The notes beneath the pieces were generated by a model. It made no database searches, was not told the DNA's origin, and saw only the letters and a list, made by a program, of their open reading frames with translations. Both the position numbers and the translations under genes were made by a program. A DNA stretch of 64,000 nt, taken from contig CM055879.1 in assembly GCA_029582165.1 (NCBI GenBank), forward strand, positions 33,068,830 through 33,132,829, in the 5' to 3' direction. This stretch comes from Portulaca oleracea (taxonomy: Eukaryota > Streptophyta > Magnoliopsida > Caryophyllales > Portulacaceae). Below, piece after piece: positions 11,103-22,464 of the stretch. The stretch's first letter is position 1. Each line of letters begins with the position of its first letter.

Positions 11103-12396
11103 TGATAAGTGCATTATTTGCACTTATTTTTAGGTATTTTAGAAGCATAATCATGGTGATTTTTGGCTAAAAAGGTGTTTAATCTTCCCTATTTCTCTAT
11201 TTACACTTGGTCTTTGCGTTTTTGGCATTTATTTTCAGGTTTAGGGCTAAAAAGGTGATTTTTGGAGCAAATTTGGTAAGGCGAGGTACCACGGGCATCA
11301 ACTCATTGATAGGACCGTGGTAAAAATTCGAGAAACGAGTAGAAAACAGCGAGACAGCGCCAACCACGTGCCGTGGTGACGACCACGGCCGTGGTTGAGC
11401 TGCTTCTCACGCGCAGCTTATTTTTGCGGAGATAACCGGGGAAAAGAGGGGGAAGGCGGTTATCACTTATTCTGGGCAGAAAAGAGAGAATTGTAGAGAG
11501 GAATTCTTCACCAAAAACACCTCCATTCATCAAGAATCAATTCGAAGGCATTGAAGATTTGGAATTCGAGAAGAAGCACGCAACACTCTTGTGAAGTTCT
11601 TGAGAGAATCCTACGAATTTCTCCCTAGTGTTTGCTTTACTCTTCTCACTTTCTCTTCCTTAATTCTAGAATTGATTACCATGTTTAGAACGTATTTCTT
11701 GTTTTTAATGAATACTTGTGAGTAGATTTCGTTCTTTCTAGGGTTTTATGAACCATCAATATGGAGTTTGATTAGAAATGTTTTAGTTTGTACTTGAATT
11801 CTCAATTGAATCAATTGAAGGTTGCGTTTTTCTTGCTTACGAATGTTCTTAAGGTCTTGGATGTTTGTAATTCAGAAATTAACCTAAGAAGTACCGAAAG
11901 GTGAATTAGGGGAATTTGACCACCAACCCTTCTACCTAGGCCTACAAAAGTTGAAAAAGGAGTAGTAGACTAGGGAATCATTAGATAACCCGACCTTGCT
12001 TAGACCTTCAATCCTGCTTAACCTGAAAAGCAGATGAAAGTTGTTGATTAGGTTAGCCAGGATAATTCTATTTAGCATCGAAAGGGCGATAGAATTTAGA
12101 GGTTATCGATTCTTGATTCGTTTGAGTTACTTTCTTGTGCATGCTTTAATCTGGCTTTCAGACCCTGTTGTTAGATGAGTAAAACCCTAGAAGTCTTCAT
12201 CCATCGAATTACCTCTAGTTAATCCTTTCTAGTCCACTTTAGTTCTAGTTAGTTCACTAGAAGTCATAAAAAATTCATCAACCCGATTAGCTTAGCAATC
12301 AAGTAAAGGGATAGCTCATTGAGTTACTAGACCACGTCCCTGTGGGATCGACCTTGACATTGCTACAATAGTACCCGTGCGCTTGCGGCCCTGTCA
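11103..12396 (+). repeat. inner element 5' LTR (1294 bp)
   Basis: It begins TGATAAGTGCATTATTTGCA and ends GCGGCCCTGTCA. By eye it differs from the 3' LTR by roughly 15 substitutions outside the block 11280-11425, which is much more divergent and contains inverted ACCACGG/CCGTGGT motifs. Confidence 0.96.
11290..11402 (+). promoter_or_regulatory. ACCACGG/CCGTGGT inverted-motif cluster in the 5' LTR
   Basis: The pair ACCACGG (near 11290) and CCGTGGT (near 11316) encloses ATCAA/TTGAT, giving a two-part hairpin. A second group at 11355-11402 repeats ACCACG and CCGTGGT several times. The 3' LTR keeps the same stems with changed loop bases. A regulatory role is inference. Confidence 0.55.
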
Positions 12397-12402
12397 AGTT
12401 GT

Positions 12403-12420
12403 TGGCGTCGTTGCCGGGGA
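12403..12420 (+). other. primer-binding site (tRNA-Asp)
   Basis: TGGCGTCGTTGCCGGGGA lies 6 bp after the 5' LTR. It is complementary to the 3' end of plant tRNA-Asp with one mismatch. Athila-lineage elements are known to use tRNA-Asp priming. Confidence 0.9.
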
Positions 12421-12520
12421 CTTTGTCCCTAGTAGCCATTAAGCGAAGACTCTTAGATTGACTAAGCTGTTTTTTTTTATTTTTATTTTCTTTCTTTTTC
12501 TTTCCTTTACTTGTGATTGA

Positions 12521-14602
12521 TTGTGTCTCATTTCTTGTTTTGCTAGGTACTCTTGGTGTGTGCAAAAATCTCCGGAATTTGAGTTCGATCCCGAGATTGA
12601 ACGCACTTTCCGTTCTCGGAGAAAGAGGCTGCGAACAGAGAAAGCTAGCAAGAAGCAAGAAGAGGAGTCTGCATCACAATCGAAAATGGCCGGTGGAGAA
12701 GCACAACCGAAGACATTGGAACAATACATGGCCCCAAATGTCACAGATCCTCCCACGGCCATCAACCCTCCCAACATCGCCAACAATGATTTTGAGCTGA
12801 AGAATTCCTTGATTAATCTGGTCAAAGCTTCGCCATTTCGTGGTCACCCTAGTGAGGACCCCAACCGACACCTCCGTATCTTTCGCCAGGCGTGCGATAC
12901 GTTCAAGGCGAACGGGGCTTCACCGGATGCAATCAAGCTGCGGTTGTTTCCGTTTTCCTTGGAGGATCGAGCATGGGAGTGGCTAGACTCTCTTCCGCCG
13001 AACTCCATCACCACTTTTGATCAGATGGCGAGCGCATTTCTTAACAAATATTTCCCGCCAAGTGGTGACAAGCCTCCGCACCAAATTTCCACCTTCGTCC
13101 AAGCGGATGAGAACTCATGCGAGGCTTGGGAACGGTTCAAGGATCTACTTCGCCGGTGTCCACATCATGGTCTTGAGCCATGGGTGCCCATCCATGCCTT
13201 CTACAATGAAGTGGATGATCAGTTGAGGGCGATGATTCTTGCAGCAGCTGGGGGGAACATCATGAACAAAGCGGTCGATGACCTCTATTCTTTGATCGAG
13301 CAAATGGCGTCAGCAATCACCAATGGTCAAGCCCGTTCCTCGAGAACGGGAGGTAAGTATGATGTCGATGCCATTTCTGTTTTGACTGCTAAAATAGATG
13401 CTGTGACTCAGAAGATAGACCGTTTGCATGTAAATTCCAATCCTCCCCTACCGTGTGCTTCTTGTAATTCATTTGAGCATGAGACCTTGTTTTGTCCTGT
13501 TGGGTTAGCTAGTCTTGAGACCTCGGACCAGACCAATTATATTGGAAACCCAAGACAGAACTTTGACCCATACTCTAATGTCTACAACCCGGGGTTTAGA
13601 TCTCATCCTAATTTTTCCTATTGGAATAACAATCCCACGGGACCGCACCAACAACAACAGACCCAAAGACCACCTGGTTTCCAAAGACAACAAGCCCAAC
13701 CCCAACCCCAGCCTCGACAAACCCAAGAGCCTGACTGGAAGGCATTGGTGGAACATATGGTTGTGTCCCAAAATCAGCAAGAAGAGACTATCAAGCTTTT
13801 AGTTGATAGAGTTGACCAGTTGGCCACTCACAACAAAATGCTTGAATCTCAGATTGCTAGTCAGGCTAATACTTCCACCACTCCTCCAGGAAAGCTCCCT
13901 AGCCAACCTGTTGCGAACCCAAAGGATCAATACAATGCCATAACCTTAAGAAGCGGAACGCTATTGGCGGGGCCTAGGGGTGTGTGTGATGAGCATGTTG
14001 TTGTTGATGTGCATGATGATGATGTTGCTGAGAATGTAGTTGATGTTGAGAATGTTGTGAATGATGTGAATGCTGATGTGAGTAATGATGTGCATGGAGA
14101 GGTAAATGTGCCTCCTAAAGAACCTGTGATTGATGTTGATGTGCAAGTTGAGAAAGAAGTTTCTAAGGATGCAACAAAAGTTCCCCAAAGAGTTTACACT
14201 CCACCCTTGCCTTTCCCTCAAAGATTGGCTAAGGCTAAAAGTGATAAGCAATTCGGGAAGTTCTTGGAGGTCCTCAAGAAACTTCATATTAACATTCCAT
14301 TCACCGATGCCCTGTCTCAAATGCCTTCCTACGCTAAATTTTTGAAGGAAATTTTGACAAATAAGAGGAAGTTGGAAGAGCATGAGACAGTGGCATTGAT
14401 GGAACAGTGTAGTGCCGTGCTCCAAAATAAGCTTCCCCCGAAGCTTAAGGATCCCGGTAGCTTCACCATTCCTTGTGAAGTTGGAAAGATTTCCATAGAC
14501 CGTGCATTATGTGATCTTGGTTCTAGTGTGAGTCTTATGCCCCTCTCTTTGTCCCAAAAGCTTTGTATGGGTGAACTAAAGCCCACTACCATTTCCCTCT
14601 AG
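12521..14602 (+). pseudogene. gag: gag polyprotein and start of protease, inner element
   Basis: The frame encodes the retroviral-type capsid protein that packages element RNA. It has a basic N-terminal stretch (RTFRSRRKR), a Retrotrans_gag domain (residues ~95-260, with the WEWLDSLP and CEAWERFKDLLRRCP motifs), and a CX2CX4HX4C zinc knuckle near residues 312-325. A Gln/Pro-rich region and a Val/Asp-rich linker follow, then the retropepsin active-site segment ALCDLGSS. The frame opens at a TTG. The sibling element has ATGs at the matching place that are lost here, and the first in-frame ATG is 12686. An in-frame TAG at 14600-14602 ends it inside the protease, where the sibling element has a sense codon. 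Confidence 0.9.
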
Positions 14603-15484
14603 TTGGCCGATCGATCGGTCAAGTTTCCCATAGGAATTTTAGAGGATGTCCCTATTAAGTTGGGTAGCTTCTTTGTTCCTGTTGACTTTGTTATCCTAGA
14701 GATGGAGGAAGACACCCGTACCCCCATTATTCTTGGTAGACCTTTCATGGCTACGGCTGGGTGTTGCATTGATGTGAAAAATGGTAGGATGTCCTTTAGT
14801 ATAGGAGGTGAGAAAGCTGAGTTTAATTTGTTTGAAGCTGCTAAATTCCCTGCATTTTCTGATGATTGTTTTAGAGTGGATATCATTGATTCCATTCTTA
14901 GGGAAGATAGCACTAACATTCGTTCTCACGATCCTCTTGAGCTTTGTTTGTTGTCTAACAGTAAAACCCAGGATCACGATCCCGAGGTTGCCCATTGTGT
15001 GAAGCTCTTGCAGGCATCCCCAGAAGTTCCACCAACGCTGGAAATGGTGGAGGCACTAAAGGTTGAAAGCAAAAACAAGCAAGCTTCGAGCAAGAAGGAA
15101 GCACCAAAGGTAGAACTGAAACCTCTCCCTTCTTCCCTAAGGTATGAATTTCTTGGCCCCGATTCCTCTTATCCTGTGATTGTGAATGCAAACTTGAATG
15201 ATGCTGAGATTGATTCATTGTTGAGAGTCCTTAGGTCGCATCGTAAGGCCATTGGCTATACCATAGATGACCTTAAAGGAATTAGTCCCTCATTTTGCAT
15301 GCATAGGATTTTGATGGAAGATGATTATAAACCCACCATTCAAAGTCAAAGAAGGTTAAACCCTAACATGAAAGAGGTGGTGAAAAAAGAGGTCTTGAAA
15401 TTACTTGATGCTGGGATTATCTACCCTATTTCCGATAGTGAGTGGGTTAGCCCGGTGCATGTTGTGCCTAAGAAAGGGGGGTGA
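14603..15484 (+). pseudogene. pol: protease remainder and RT N-terminus, inner element
   Basis: The frame continues directly from the TAG at 14600-14602. It contains the retropepsin flap-like motif IILGRPF (~residues 52-58), a variable linker, and the start of reverse transcriptase (RRLNPNMKEVVKKEVLKLLD, then IYPISDSEWVSPVHVVPKKGG). It stops at 15482-15484 just after a run of six G. The reading frame then continues in frame 1 to about 15525 and returns to the earlier frame for the main pol segment. Two small length changes near a homopolymer therefore interrupt pol. They may be real mutations or sequencing errors. Confidence 0.88.
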
Positions 15485-15541
15485 CTGTGGTGAAAAATGA
15501 GAATAATGAGTTGATTCCTACCAGGTATTCACGGGTGGAGG

Positions 15542-17995
15542 ATGTGTATTGATTACCGCAAGTTGAATGATGCCACCCATAAAGACCATTTCCCTCTCCC
15601 CTTCATTGACCAAATGCTTGAAAGACTGTCGAATAATTCATTCTTTTGTTATCTAGATGGGTATTCCGGTTTTTTCCAAATCCCTATCCACCCTAGTGAT
15701 CAGGAAAAGACCACGTTTACATGTCCTTACGATACATTTGCTTATAGGAGAATGCCATTTGGGTTGTGTAATGCACCCGCTACTTTTCAACGATGCATGA
15801 TGGCTATTTTCTCTAATTTTATTGAGGACATTATGGAGGTGTTTATCGATGATTTTTCAGTCTATGGCAATTCTTTTGATCATTGTTTAAGAAATCTTGC
15901 TAAAGTGTTGTCTCGATGTGAAGAAGTGAATTTGGTTTTGAATTGGGAGAAGTGCCATTTCATGGTACAAGAGGGTGTAGTCCTTGGTCATGTTGTGTCA
16001 AGTAAAGGCATTGAGGTTGACAAAGCAAAGGTTGAGGTGGTTGAAAAATTACCACCTCCAACTTCTGTTAAGGGTGTTAGGAGTTTTCTTGGACACGTTG
16101 GTTTCTACCGACGGTTCATAAAAGATTTTTCGAAAATTGCTAGACCTCTCACCCGATTGCTTGTCAAAGATGTGCCTTTTGAATTTGATGATGTTTGCTT
16201 GAGTGCTTTCAACAGGTTGAAAGAAGCTTTGATTACTGCACCTATTATGCAAGCCCCGGATTGGAGTTTACCGTTTGAAGTGATGTGTGATGCGAGTGAT
16301 TACGCATTGGGGGCTGTTTTAGGGCAAAGAAGAGATGGCAAGCCTTTCGCCATCTACTATGCGAGTCGAACTCTGGATGAGGCTCAAGTCAACTACGCCA
16401 CCACAGAGAAGGAGTTCTTGGCGGTCGTTTTCGCCTTGGAGAAGTTTCGACCATACTTGATCAACTCCAAGGTGATTGTGTTCACCGATCATGCCGCCAT
16501 TCGACACCTGATGAAGAAGTCGGACTCTAAACCTCGGCTCATTCGCTGGGTGTTATTACTCCAAGAGTTTGATTTGGAAATTCGGGACAAGCCCGGATTG
16601 CAAAACGTGGTGGCCGATCATCTCTCTCGATTGGAGGATGTTCCGAAGGAGAAGCTCCCTATTGATGATTCTTTTCCGGAAGAGAAGCTCATGGCCGTGT
16701 GTACCCCATTCATTCCATGGTTTGCCGACTACGTCAATTATCTTGTGTGTGGAGTGTTGCCACCGGACTTACCATATCAACAAAAGAAGAGGTTCCTATT
16801 CGAGGTGAAGAGCTTTGTTTGGGAAGAACCACTTCTTTTCAAGCTATGTGCCGATGGGGTTTACCGGAGATGCATTCCAAAGGAAGAAGTTCAAGGGGTG
16901 CTACATCATTGCCATTCCACGACCTATGGCGGACATTTCGACTCCGATAAAACCGCTTCCAAGGTCTTGCAAGCCGGCTTCTATTGGCCGACCCTCACCA
17001 AGGATGCAAGGGAGTATGTGCTAGCATGTGATCGTTGTCAACGGATGGGTAACATTTCCAAGAGGCACAAGATGCCCCAAAGCGGAATTCTTCAGGTTGA
17101 GCTCTTCGATGTGTGGGGGATAGACTTTATGGGTCCTTTCCCTCCATCTCACAAGAACCTCTACATCCTTGTTGCTGTGGATTACGTATCCAAATGGGTG
17201 GAGGCGATTGCATCTCCGACGAATGACTCAAGAGTCGTCATCAAATTCCTCAAGAAGAACATTTTCGCTCGATTTGGCACTCCTAGAGCCTTATTGAGCG
17301 ATAACGGCACCCATTTTCGTAACCGGCCGCTAGAAACTCTCCTGAAGAAGTACGGGGTGTTCCATAGGGTGGCAACACCTTACCATCCTCAAACAAGCGG
17401 GCAAGTAGAGCTTTCGAATAGGGAGTTGAAGAGCATTCTCGAGAAAACGGTTGACCGATCTCGAAAGGATTGGTCATTGAAGCTTGACGACGCCTTGTGG
17501 GCGTACCGCACGGCGTTCAAAACTCCCCTCGACACCACTCCATTCCGGTTGGTGTATGGGAAGCCGTGTCATTTGCCTGTGGAGTTGGAACATCGAGCGT
17601 TTTGGGCTATCCGAACTCTGAATTTTGATGGAAAGGCAACCGGTGAGAAGCGAATGCTTCAATTGCAAGAACTGGAGGAATTGAGGTTGCAAGCTTATGA
17701 GAGTTCGAGGATATATAAGGAAAGGACCAAAAAGTGGCATGACAAGTTCATCTTGCCAAAGAGGTTTAAGGCAGGAGACATGGTCCTTTTGTTTAACTCG
17801 AGATTGAGATTGTTTCCGAAAGTGAAATCCGGTGGTCCGCCATTCCAAGTTATGAAAGCATATCCCCATGGAGCTGTGGAAGTTTGGAGTGAGTCTACCG
17901 GCACATTCAAGGTCAACGGGCAGCGACTTAAGCCTTACATCACAGGCCAAATTGAGGAGAAGGCCGCATGTTATGTCCTCGCCAATCCCGTATGA
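15542..17995 (+). CDS. pol: reverse transcriptase, RNase H and integrase segment, inner element
   Basis: This 817-codon frame carries the replication enzymes of a Ty3/gypsy element. RT: catalytic YLDG (D39) and FIDD (101-104). RNase H: CDASD (D250), an E near 289-291, FTD (D316) and ADH (D359). Integrase zinc finger: H458, H465, C496, C499. Integrase core: D528, D587 and E623, an exact DD35E spacing. The C-terminal part has a [11 protein letters not shown] motif typical of gypsy integrase tails. All catalytic residues are present, but the N-terminal fingers of RT lie upstream of the frame breaks, so a complete pol is not translatable as read. The ATG at 15542 is internal to RT and is not the natural start. 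Confidence 0.93.
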   Translation: MCIDYRKLNDATHKDHFPLPFIDQMLERLSNNSFFCYLDGYSGFFQIPIHPSDQEKTTFTCPYDTFAYRRMPFGLCNAPATFQRCMMAIFSNFIEDIMEVFIDDFSVYGNSFDHCLRNLAKVLSRCEEVNLVLNWEKCHFMVQEGVVLGHVVSSKGIEVDKAKVEVVEKLPPPTSVKGVRSFLGHVGFYRRFIKDFSKIARPLTRLLVKDVPFEFDDVCLSAFNRLKEALITAPIMQAPDWSLPFEVMCDASDYALGAVLGQRRDGKPFAIYYASRTLDEAQVNYATTEKEFLAVVFALEKFRPYLINSKVIVFTDHAAIRHLMKKSDSKPRLIRWVLLLQEFDLEIRDKPGLQNVVADHLSRLEDVPKEKLPIDDSFPEEKLMAVCTPFIPWFADYVNYLVCGVLPPDLPYQQKKRFLFEVKSFVWEEPLLFKLCADGVYRRCIPKEEVQGVLHHCHSTTYGGHFDSDKTASKVLQAGFYWPTLTKDAREYVLACDRCQRMGNISKRHKMPQSGILQVELFDVWGIDFMGPFPPSHKNLYILVAVDYVSKWVEAIASPTNDSRVVIKFLKKNIFARFGTPRALLSDNGTHFRNRPLETLLKKYGVFHRVATPYHPQTSGQVELSNRELKSILEKTVDRSRKDWSLKLDDALWAYRTAFKTPLDTTPFRLVYGKPCHLPVELEHRAFWAIRTLNFDGKATGEKRMLQLQELEELRLQAYESSRIYKERTKKWHDKFILPKRFKAGDMVLLFNSRLRLFPKVKSGGPPFQVMKAYPHGAVEVWSESTGTFKVNGQRLKPYITGQIEEKAACYVLANPV

Positions 17996-18001
17996 CTTGA
18001 G

Positions 18002-18058
18002 GTATGTATCGTCTAGCTTAAGACGTTAAATTAGCGCTTCTTGGGAGGCAACCCAAGA
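18002..18058 (+). promoter_or_regulatory. conserved post-pol motif with CTTGGG/CCCAAG hairpin
   Basis: Immediately after the pol stop comes a GTATGT splice-donor-like word (18002-18007), a CTTAAGACGTTAAA block, then the stem TCTTGGG (18039-18045), loop AGGCAA, stem CCCAAGA (18052-18058). The same block with the same hairpin follows the gag-protease stop of the outer element (27102-27119 on the minus strand), despite otherwise different sequence. Its role is unknown. Confidence 0.75.
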
Positions 18059-19232
18059 TTTTTAATTACTTTTCTTCCCCTTTTCATTATTTTTGTCTTT
18101 TATAGGAGTTTATCTTTCTTTCTTTTCATTTTCCTTCCCCTTTCATAGTTTTTTCTTATTTTCCGTAGTTCTTTTCATTTTCGTTTTGTTTCTTTTCTTT
18201 GATTTTTCTCTTGTTTTAACAGTGTTTCTCTTTTGTATAGTGTGAATTTTTGTGAGTATTTGTGAGTAAAAAAAAAAAAGGAGAGTGAGTTTGAGGGAGT
18301 GTAAGAGTGGAGTTTGAGCAAGGAAATTAGCATGGAGGAGTTGGTTTCTAGGGTGTTTTGATGGTTTAATGAGTGAAAAATGTTTGAGTTAGAAAGAATG
18401 AAGAAACATGGGAGTTTGAGGGAGTTTTGCAAGAAAAGAATTGAGAAAAACTGAGTGAAAATATAGAAAAAAAAAAGAGGGTGTGGAAGGCGTTTCAAAA
18501 CCATTTCATACTGAAGTTCCAGGGCCAACCTCGGTCTGCCCGAGTTTCTGACCTCAGACCGTGGTAGCCTGGACTTCATTCATTGAGGAAAGTTGGCTTT
18601 CCAGGGCCAACCTCGGTCTGCCCGAGGTTCTGACCTCGGACCGTGGTAGCCGCCCAATCCATCCCCACAATTTCCTCCCAAAATTCCAATTTCCAGGGCC
18701 AACCTTGGTCTGCCCGAGGTTCTGACCTCGGACCGTGGTGGCTGGAAATTTGCTTAAAAAATTTTTTTAAAAGAAAAGCAATTTTTCTGCGTGAACCAAT
18801 CAAACCAGCGCCAACCACGGGCTGCCCGTGGTGGCAGCCACGGACCGTGGCGGCTGGTCTGAGCAGTATTTCGCTCGTTTTTGTCCCCTTTTCTCTTGTT
18901 TCTTTCATTCTTCTTCTTCTTCTTTCTCACCTGGCGCGACCCAAACCCTAACTCCCTTACATCCTTCTCCATCTCTCTCCTTCATTCCTCCTCTCCTTCT
19001 TCTTCCTTCAAACCCTAAACCCTAACTCCTTCAACCTTTTTCCTCTTCACCACCACGCACCACCTACCTCGCCACCACATCCGACCCACCTTCGAACCCC
19101 ACGCACCACCAACTCCACCTTCACCTTTCACATTAGCCACCCCATCCACCAATTTAACCCATAACCACCATTCTACCTTCACCCTTCACTCTCATTTTTC
19201 CAAAATCACCATTGTTGGAGCTTCAAGTTGCC
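18059..19232 (+). other. non-coding region between pol and the env-position frame
   Basis: The stretch is T-rich and then A/G-rich to about 18480, followed by four related ~53 bp repeats (18519-18857) and a CT/CA-rich leader up to the next start codon. I see no coding capacity. Confidence 0.7.
18519..18857 (+). repeat. four spaced ~53 bp repeats with CGGACCGTGG motif
   Basis: Units lie at 18519-18572, 18601-18651, 18693-18745 and 18805-18857. Each has GCCAACC, a TCTGCCCG- or CTGCCCG-like word, then GGACCGTGG (AGACCGTGG in unit 1). Unit 4 is the most GC-symmetric (CCACGGGCTGCCCGTGG). The same layout appears in the LTRs (11355-11402, 22752-22797). Confidence 0.8.
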
Positions 19233-20541
19233 ATGGCACCCAAAAAGAGAAGAACTGATGCTGCTGGGTCCTCCAACGAACCAAATCCGAGGGAGCTTCA
19301 TGCTCAACGAGCCGCAAACCGCACTGCTATGGAGCAAGGTAATGACCCTATCCCTTTTCAGTTCACTAGCCCAATACAAACTGCTAATTACTTGCGTTTG
19401 AGATCCCATGGTTTTGTTGCTACTCGTTATGTTGTTGATGCTTTGTTGCAATCCATGGGTGTTTTGGATGACATTAAATGGTTGTTTTCTAGAGGGGGGG
19501 AGGGATGGGTGATTACCTAAACATCAAAGAACCTTCCTATTCGGACTTGACTTTGGAGTTTTTGAGTACCCTATACACCGAGGTTCAAAATGGGCGTAAT
19601 TGCCAAGAGGGGGTTATTAGGTTCCGTTTGCGTGGCCAAGACTATCAATTGAATTTGAGTACCTTTAATAGCATTTTCCACCTCCCCCATCCCCTTGATG
19701 TTAGTGAGCGGCGTGTGCCTCCAAGGTATGACCTGGATTCTTTCTGGGAAATGATCACCGGGGAGCAACATTTCGACTCTAGTCGGTCTAAGGCGACCGA
19801 AATCTAGCTCAACGCATCTTCGCGACGAGCTTTTTCACAAGGGATGATAGCATGAATATGCCTCGGGTAGCGGAGTTATTTTTCATGAAGAATATGTATG
19901 AGGGTAGGCAGATGGACCCCGGCTCTTTCTTAATTACACATCTTCAAGAGATAGCTAATAGGAAAAAGGGTAAGATCACCTGCGGGGGGATTGTCACGAG
20001 GATTGCAAAATCTCTCGGAGTCATGCCAATTGAGGAGTTTAGGATTCCCGGGTCTGAGAGGCTTGACCATAGCGCTTTGACCACCATGCTCTTCATTGTT
20101 TCTAGGGGTGGTAACATTTACTGGAGGTACCCAAATCGGCAGCTCATGCAGTTGCCCAATGTGGCCCGAAGGACTATCCAAAATCGGGCCAACTTCTCCT
20201 TCCTACCGGGAAGGGATGGAGACCCGGTTCCCCTAGATCTTATCGCGTATGATCCTGAGTCCGACCATGACGAACCCCAATCCCCTCACTCACCTGACCC
20301 TTCCTCCTCCCACGCTTTCAACATGGATGACGTTTCGACTGCACTTCGCGAGATCCGCGACGAGCAAACCTCCCTTAGGGAGTATGTCCGATCGGAGCAC
20401 ATTGAGCTTTGTGGCATGATTGCGTCGCAAAACCAACATTTGACTAGCATGAGCGAGTGTTTATCCGCGATGCGTGGTTGGTTTGAGAGCCATGGAGCTC
20501 AGATCCCTTACCCTTACCCTCCGCCCCCTCCTGATGCGTGA
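19233..20541 (+). pseudogene. Athila ORF1-like protein in the env position (broken)
   Basis: Athila elements carry an extra frame after pol, called ORF1, of unknown function. Here it starts at the ATG 19233 with a basic MAPKKRR. It contains a DLTLEFLSTL segment, a FWEMITG segment, and the typical FLITHLQEIANRKKGKITCGG stretch followed by IVTRIAKSLG. It ends in a coiled-coil-like acidic region and a Pro-rich tail (PYPYPPPPP). The frame is broken twice: at a run of seven G (19494-19500), and near 19800, where the frame changes after TCTAG. Assignment to the Athila ORF1 family is from remembered motifs. No membrane segment is obvious, so I do not call it an envelope protein. Confidence 0.7.
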
Positions 20542-20592
20542 TGTTTGCTCATTAACTTTTCCTTCCACCCTATGATTGTTTGCTTCTTTTTA

Positions 20593-20628
20593 GCATTGAG
20601 GACAATGCCGTGTCCTAGCATGGATGGG
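20593..20628 (+). promoter_or_regulatory. internal hairpin plus purine tract, inner element
   Basis: Stem GCATTG, loop AGGA, stem CAATGC (20593-20608), then about 10 nt further on GCATGGATGGG (20618-20628). The arrangement copies that at the true polypurine tract (22465-22502), and the outer element has it too (26930-26968). It may be an internal plus-strand priming site, which is inference. Confidence 0.65.
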
Positions 20629-22464
20629 TTGGTTAGTTTTATGTGACTTGGTTGCCTTGTTGATTTGGTTGCTATGTTTCGATGATTGGTGATAATTTTT
20701 GGGAGAATGACTTGTGTATATGCATTTGTACATATTTTTGCTTCATGCATATAGTTTGTACAACATTTAGCATATAGTGGTGTTTCATGAACCTAGGTGT
20801 GTCCTTTCTTTCTTTTATTTTTCTTGTTTATCTTCATAGGTAACAACTTAAGCATGTAGTTTGCATTTAGTTTAATTGCATTTAGTTCATCTAGTTAAAA
20901 ATAGAAAAAAAAAGAAAAGAAAAATAAAGAAAAGCCAAAAAAATTAGAAAAAATCAAGCAAAAAGAAGAAAAAAAATATTAGAATAGCCTTAGGATTAGG
21001 TTAGGTAAGCCTCCGGTGATGATTGTAAGCCAGCTAGTATTTCTTGTAGCTTTGTTTAGCCTTTGCGTAGCCCGTAAGGGATTCAAAGATTTGAAAAGAA
21101 ATTTCGAAAACATTTTGATTTGGGTTTACATCTTGATAGTGAAGATTTATTGCCCTTCTTAACCCTTTGATGTGAGCTTAGTATTTGTATGTTTATGTTC
21201 TTTGATTGGTTGTTGAGCACAAACCCGTGAGACCACTAAGCCAAAATGACTAATCATTTTCATTAGTCTCATATTTCCATGTGTGACTCAACCTTGGTTG
21301 TGATCTCTAGAACTTGCTTTTCATCTCTTTGAAACTGTACTTTGCATCATGCATTAACAACACGATTGAGGCATTCATTCGCACTTATTGTAGCTACAAT
21401 ACCAAATAGCCACCCTATTCATGTAATTCTCCGCCTTTAACCCTTCTTCTAGCCTTTGATTACTCCGTTTTCTCGGAATAACCTGAAATTATCAGCCTTT
21501 GCCAATTACATATCTTCCTACCTTAAGCCATTGCTTGGAGTATATTGAGTGTGGTTGATGGGGTTAATTGTGAATACATTCGCAAAACAGTGTGTTGGGA
21601 AAGTAATGAATAGGAAGTGTTGGGATTTTTCTCACTTATGTAGCATCAATGTAGTGGCTATGTTAGCAAAACCCGCCAAGTTTTTGTAATTAATTTTGTA
21701 TATGATTTTCACTTGCCAATCACTTGCTTCGAAAAAAAATCACAAAAAAGAGAGAGAGAACAATTCAATAGCAATTAGAAAATATATAAAAAAAATAAAA
21801 AAAAAGGGAGCACAAGTGTGATGGTAAGTGAGGAGTTTAGTAATAAGGCAGTTTCTAATAAATGTTTCAGGATTGTTGTGAATGTTTATGGGCGAGTAAG
21901 GTTCAATGACATTGAGTGAGGTTGGAAAAGTATAACTCCAAGCTTGGCTTCGAGCTCCACTTATCCAAATATTTTCCGTCCCTTACCCCTAACCTTAGCC
22001 CCGTTACAACCCTTTCACAGACCTGTTTGCATTTTGCATATAGCGGTAGAGAATTGAGATGATCATCAAGCATATGGTAGATTGTTTCCTAGGCTAGAGT
22101 ATTGAGAGAACCAAACATTGACTTCATTTGAAAACACATGAGGGGAGTGTTTCCACATTCCCAAAAGTGAGGATTGCTCTCAATCGTTTTAGTTTCATAC
22201 TCATACATGTGTTCTCTCGCTAATTCGGTGACGGAAGGGTGACTAATTTGATCTTGATGGTGTGATTCCCCTAAATCCTTTTCGAAAATCTCTCTCTATC
22301 TTGTGCTAAAATGTTTTAAATCGCTTTAGGGTTGTGTTTTGGTTGGACAAAGTTGCTTGAGAGTTCTGCTAATGCTTACCTGAGGGGGCTTGTGCATAGG
22401 ATGTTCGAGTCTTTCTTTTCTTTTTCTTCTTTTGAGTCCGTTTTTCCTAGTTTTGAGTCTAGTA
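20629..22464 (+). other. long non-coding tail of the inner element
   Basis: It contains A/G-rich tracts (20900-20980, 21730-21810) and blocks similar to the outer element's tail, for example the region around 21210-21260 and, reversed, 26450-26500. No open frame was recognised. Confidence 0.75.
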
